Source: Deltaproteobacteria bacterium
Lineage (GTDB): Bacteria > Myxococcota > JADLHZ01
Assembly: GCA_020848545.1 (NCBI GenBank)
Contig: JADLHZ010000027.1
Location: 62,001-126,000 of the forward strand
Length of the DNA: 64,000 nucleotides
Direction: 5' to 3'
Below, one piece after another: positions 62,665 to 64,000 of the stretch (the first letter of the stretch is position 1; each line of letters opens with the position of its first letter). The notes under the pieces are model-generated. The model was not told the DNA's origin. It worked only from the letters and a program-made list of their open reading frames with translations, and searched no databases. The translations under genes and the position numbers were made by a program.

Positions 62665-63951
62665 TTGTCCGTCTTCGCCGTCGCGCTCCTCACCGCTGCT
62701 TCGCTCTCCGCCTCCGACTTCTGCCGAGACCTTCAAGTCGATCGGGTCAAAGGCGCGATCGCGATGGCGCCGATCCCTTGCGGCAAGCTCGCCGCGGACA
62801 AGTGCACCGCGCTCCAGAGCCAGCTCACCGCCTGCTTGAAGCGCAGCAAGAACAAAGTGATCGAGCCCGGCGCGGTCAAAGCGCTGCTCGACGAGCACGC
62901 CCTGAAGCAGATGAAGGGAGAGGACGACGACGACAAGCTGCTCGAGCTCGTCGGCGGCCTCGGCGCCGCGTACGTGTTGGTTACCGAGATTGGCCCGGAC
63001 GGCGGCGTCGCGCTCACCCGCATCGTCGCCCTCGAAGAGTCCGGCATCTTCTCGGCTGCCCGCGTGCCGATCGGCGACGCGCCGAAGGGTCCGTTGACCC
63101 ACGACACCGTCGACGCCGCGATGACCCAGCTCGCCGATCGCTTGGCCGGTGCGCTTTCGCGGCTCGGCGGCGGCGCCAAGAAACGCCGCGTCGCCGTCAT
63201 GAAGCTCAGCGAGACGGGCGACATCGCGACGAAGAACGGCATGGGCACGCTGGTCTCGGCCGAGCTCGTCACCCGCTTTCGCCGCGACCACGGCATGCTC
63301 GTCGTCGAGCGCACGCGCCTGGACCAAGTGCTCAAGGAGTTCGAGCTCGGCCAGTCCGGCCTGCTCGATCCCGAGAGCGCGCCGAAGCTCGGCAAGATGG
63401 TCGACGCCGAGGCGATCGTCATCGGCTCGGTGAGTGACGCCGGCGCCGAGGTCAAAGTGAACGCCCAGCTGGTCGACGTGGCGACCGGCGTGACGCTCGT
63501 CGCCGAATCCGTGGCGATGAAGTCCGCGACCATGATCTCGCTCGCGAGCGACGCCGTCGTCTTGCGCACCAAGAGCGGCGCGCTGTTTCGCTCGCTGCTG
63601 ATCCCCGGCTGGGGCCAGTTCTATAACCGCCAGGATCTCAAGGGTGGCATGCTGCTCGGCAGCGTGCTCGCGCTCGCGGGCGCCGGCGCCGCAATGCAGA
63701 TCGCGGCGGCCATGGCCACGTCGGAGTACACCGCCGCCGGCCCTGGCAGCGACTTCAACGCGCTCGCGACCCGCGTCGAGAGCTATCGCATTGCGAGCGT
63801 CGTGCTCTTCGGCGCGATGGGCCTCGTGTGGATTTACAACATCATCGACGCCTACGTGAGCGGCGTCACCTTCGACGGCGCGACCAGCGTGTCAGCGGGC
63901 GGAGGCGCAGCGTTCGGGCTCACGCCGTCAGGGTTCGGCGGAAAGTTCTGA
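62665..63951 (+). CDS. FlgO/CsgG-like secreted protein with C-terminal DUF5683-like region
   Basis: The 428-residue protein begins at a TTG with AGAGG five to ten bases upstream and a signal peptide (MSVFAVALLTAASLSA). Residues about 165-290 form a FlgO/CsgG-like domain (RVAVMKLSETGDIATKNGMG, RTRLDQVLKEFELGQSGLLD, EAIVIGSVSDAGAEVKVNAQ, VDVATG). The C-terminal part (SLLIPGWGQFYNRQDLKGGM, then membrane helices) is DUF5683-like. An in-frame TTG at 62650 is a weaker start. It is divergent from the giant lipoprotein gene and may take part in its surface assembly, but no direct link is visible. Confidence 0.75.
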   Translation: MSVFAVALLTAASLSASDFCRDLQVDRVKGAIAMAPIPCGKLAADKCTALQSQLTACLKRSKNKVIEPGAVKALLDEHALKQMKGEDDDDKLLELVGGLGAAYVLVTEIGPDGGVALTRIVALEESGIFSAARVPIGDAPKGPLTHDTVDAAMTQLADRLAGALSRLGGGAKKRRVAVMKLSETGDIATKNGMGTLVSAELVTRFRRDHGMLVVERTRLDQVLKEFELGQSGLLDPESAPKLGKMVDAEAIVIGSVSDAGAEVKVNAQLVDVATGVTLVAESVAMKSATMISLASDAVVLRTKSGALFRSLLIPGWGQFYNRQDLKGGMLLGSVLALAGAGAAMQIAAAMATSEYTAAGPGSDFNALATRVESYRIASVVLFGAMGLVWIYNIIDAYVSGVTFDGATSVSAGGGAAFGLTPSGFGGKF

Positions 63952-63955
63952 AGCG

Positions 63956-64000
63956 CTACTCGCCGAGCGCGGCCTTCAGGCTCGCGTCGTAAGCGTCCTG
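63956..64000 (-). CDS. C-terminal end of a protein running off the window
   Basis: The minus strand from the window edge reads QDAYDASLKAALGE followed by TAG at 63956-63958, leaving a four-base convergent gap to the FlgO-like gene. Composition fits a real coding end, but 14 residues are too few to identify the protein. Confidence 0.4.
   Translation of the reverse strand, partial: QDAYDASLKAALGE

Noticed and set aside
1-64000. RNA genes, CRISPR arrays, insertion sequences
   Set aside because: Looked for cloverleaf-like sequences, regular spacer arrays and transposase motifs; none could be supported by eye.

Overview
The window is dense, high-G+C chromosomal DNA from a Gram-negative bacterium. 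The gene content best fits a member of the Myxococcota or another former deltaproteobacterial lineage. This rests on the many cysteine-rich and very large lipoproteins, a Kdo hydroxylase, a maltoporin-like porin, a MerR-TPR regulator, an FHA protein, Pseudomonas-type LigD plus Ku, frequent GTG/TTG starts and ATGA/GTGA start-stop overlaps. I see no tRNA, rRNA, CRISPR array, integrase or insertion sequence. No gene-free stretch exceeds about 200 bases; the largest is 62465-62664.

Layout. 1-5501: the 3' end of an inositol-monophosphatase-type phosphatase, a small Cys-rich lipoprotein, then a carbohydrate cluster (LamB-like porin, GH13 amylase, MalK/UgpC-type ATPase, no permeases). 5510-9666: a CAP-domain protein and a DTW protein, divergent from a phage-like holin/lytic transglycosylase pair and a secreted protein. 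9716-15479: a compact chain of tandem ATP-grasp ligase, DmpA-type peptidase, MscS-cNMP channel and Rsm22-like methyltransferase. 15498-18752: Kdo hydroxylase, SGNH protein and MBOAT acyltransferase, an envelope-glycan modification operon. 18807-26549: clostripain-like lipoprotein, small protein, FHA protein, HtpG, SulP transporter, PurB.

26564-31957 is a three-gene operon: a 1079-residue beta-helix lipoprotein, a TPR plus beta-barrel outer-membrane protein with Slam/PgaA-like architecture, and a FecR-domain protein. It could be a surface-lipoprotein export system and is my best candidate for something undescribed. 32048-37104: small conserved proteins, an internally deleted aldo-keto reductase, MurI, and two divergent barrel-like genes around a strong nested inverted repeat. 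37262-44673: an NHEJ locus in which two transglutaminase-like lipoproteins lie between ligD and the divergent ku gene.

44702-64000: MerR-TPR regulator, DUF72, MBL-fold and REJ-domain proteins, two methyltransferases, MoaA with a frameshifted small frame behind it, a 3230-residue Ig-repeat lipoprotein, and a FlgO/CsgG-like protein. Two related GC-rich repeat elements with GAGCAC/GTGCTC arms sit in convergent gaps at about 37.1 and 51.5 kb. All assignments come from reading the sequence; no database search was possible.
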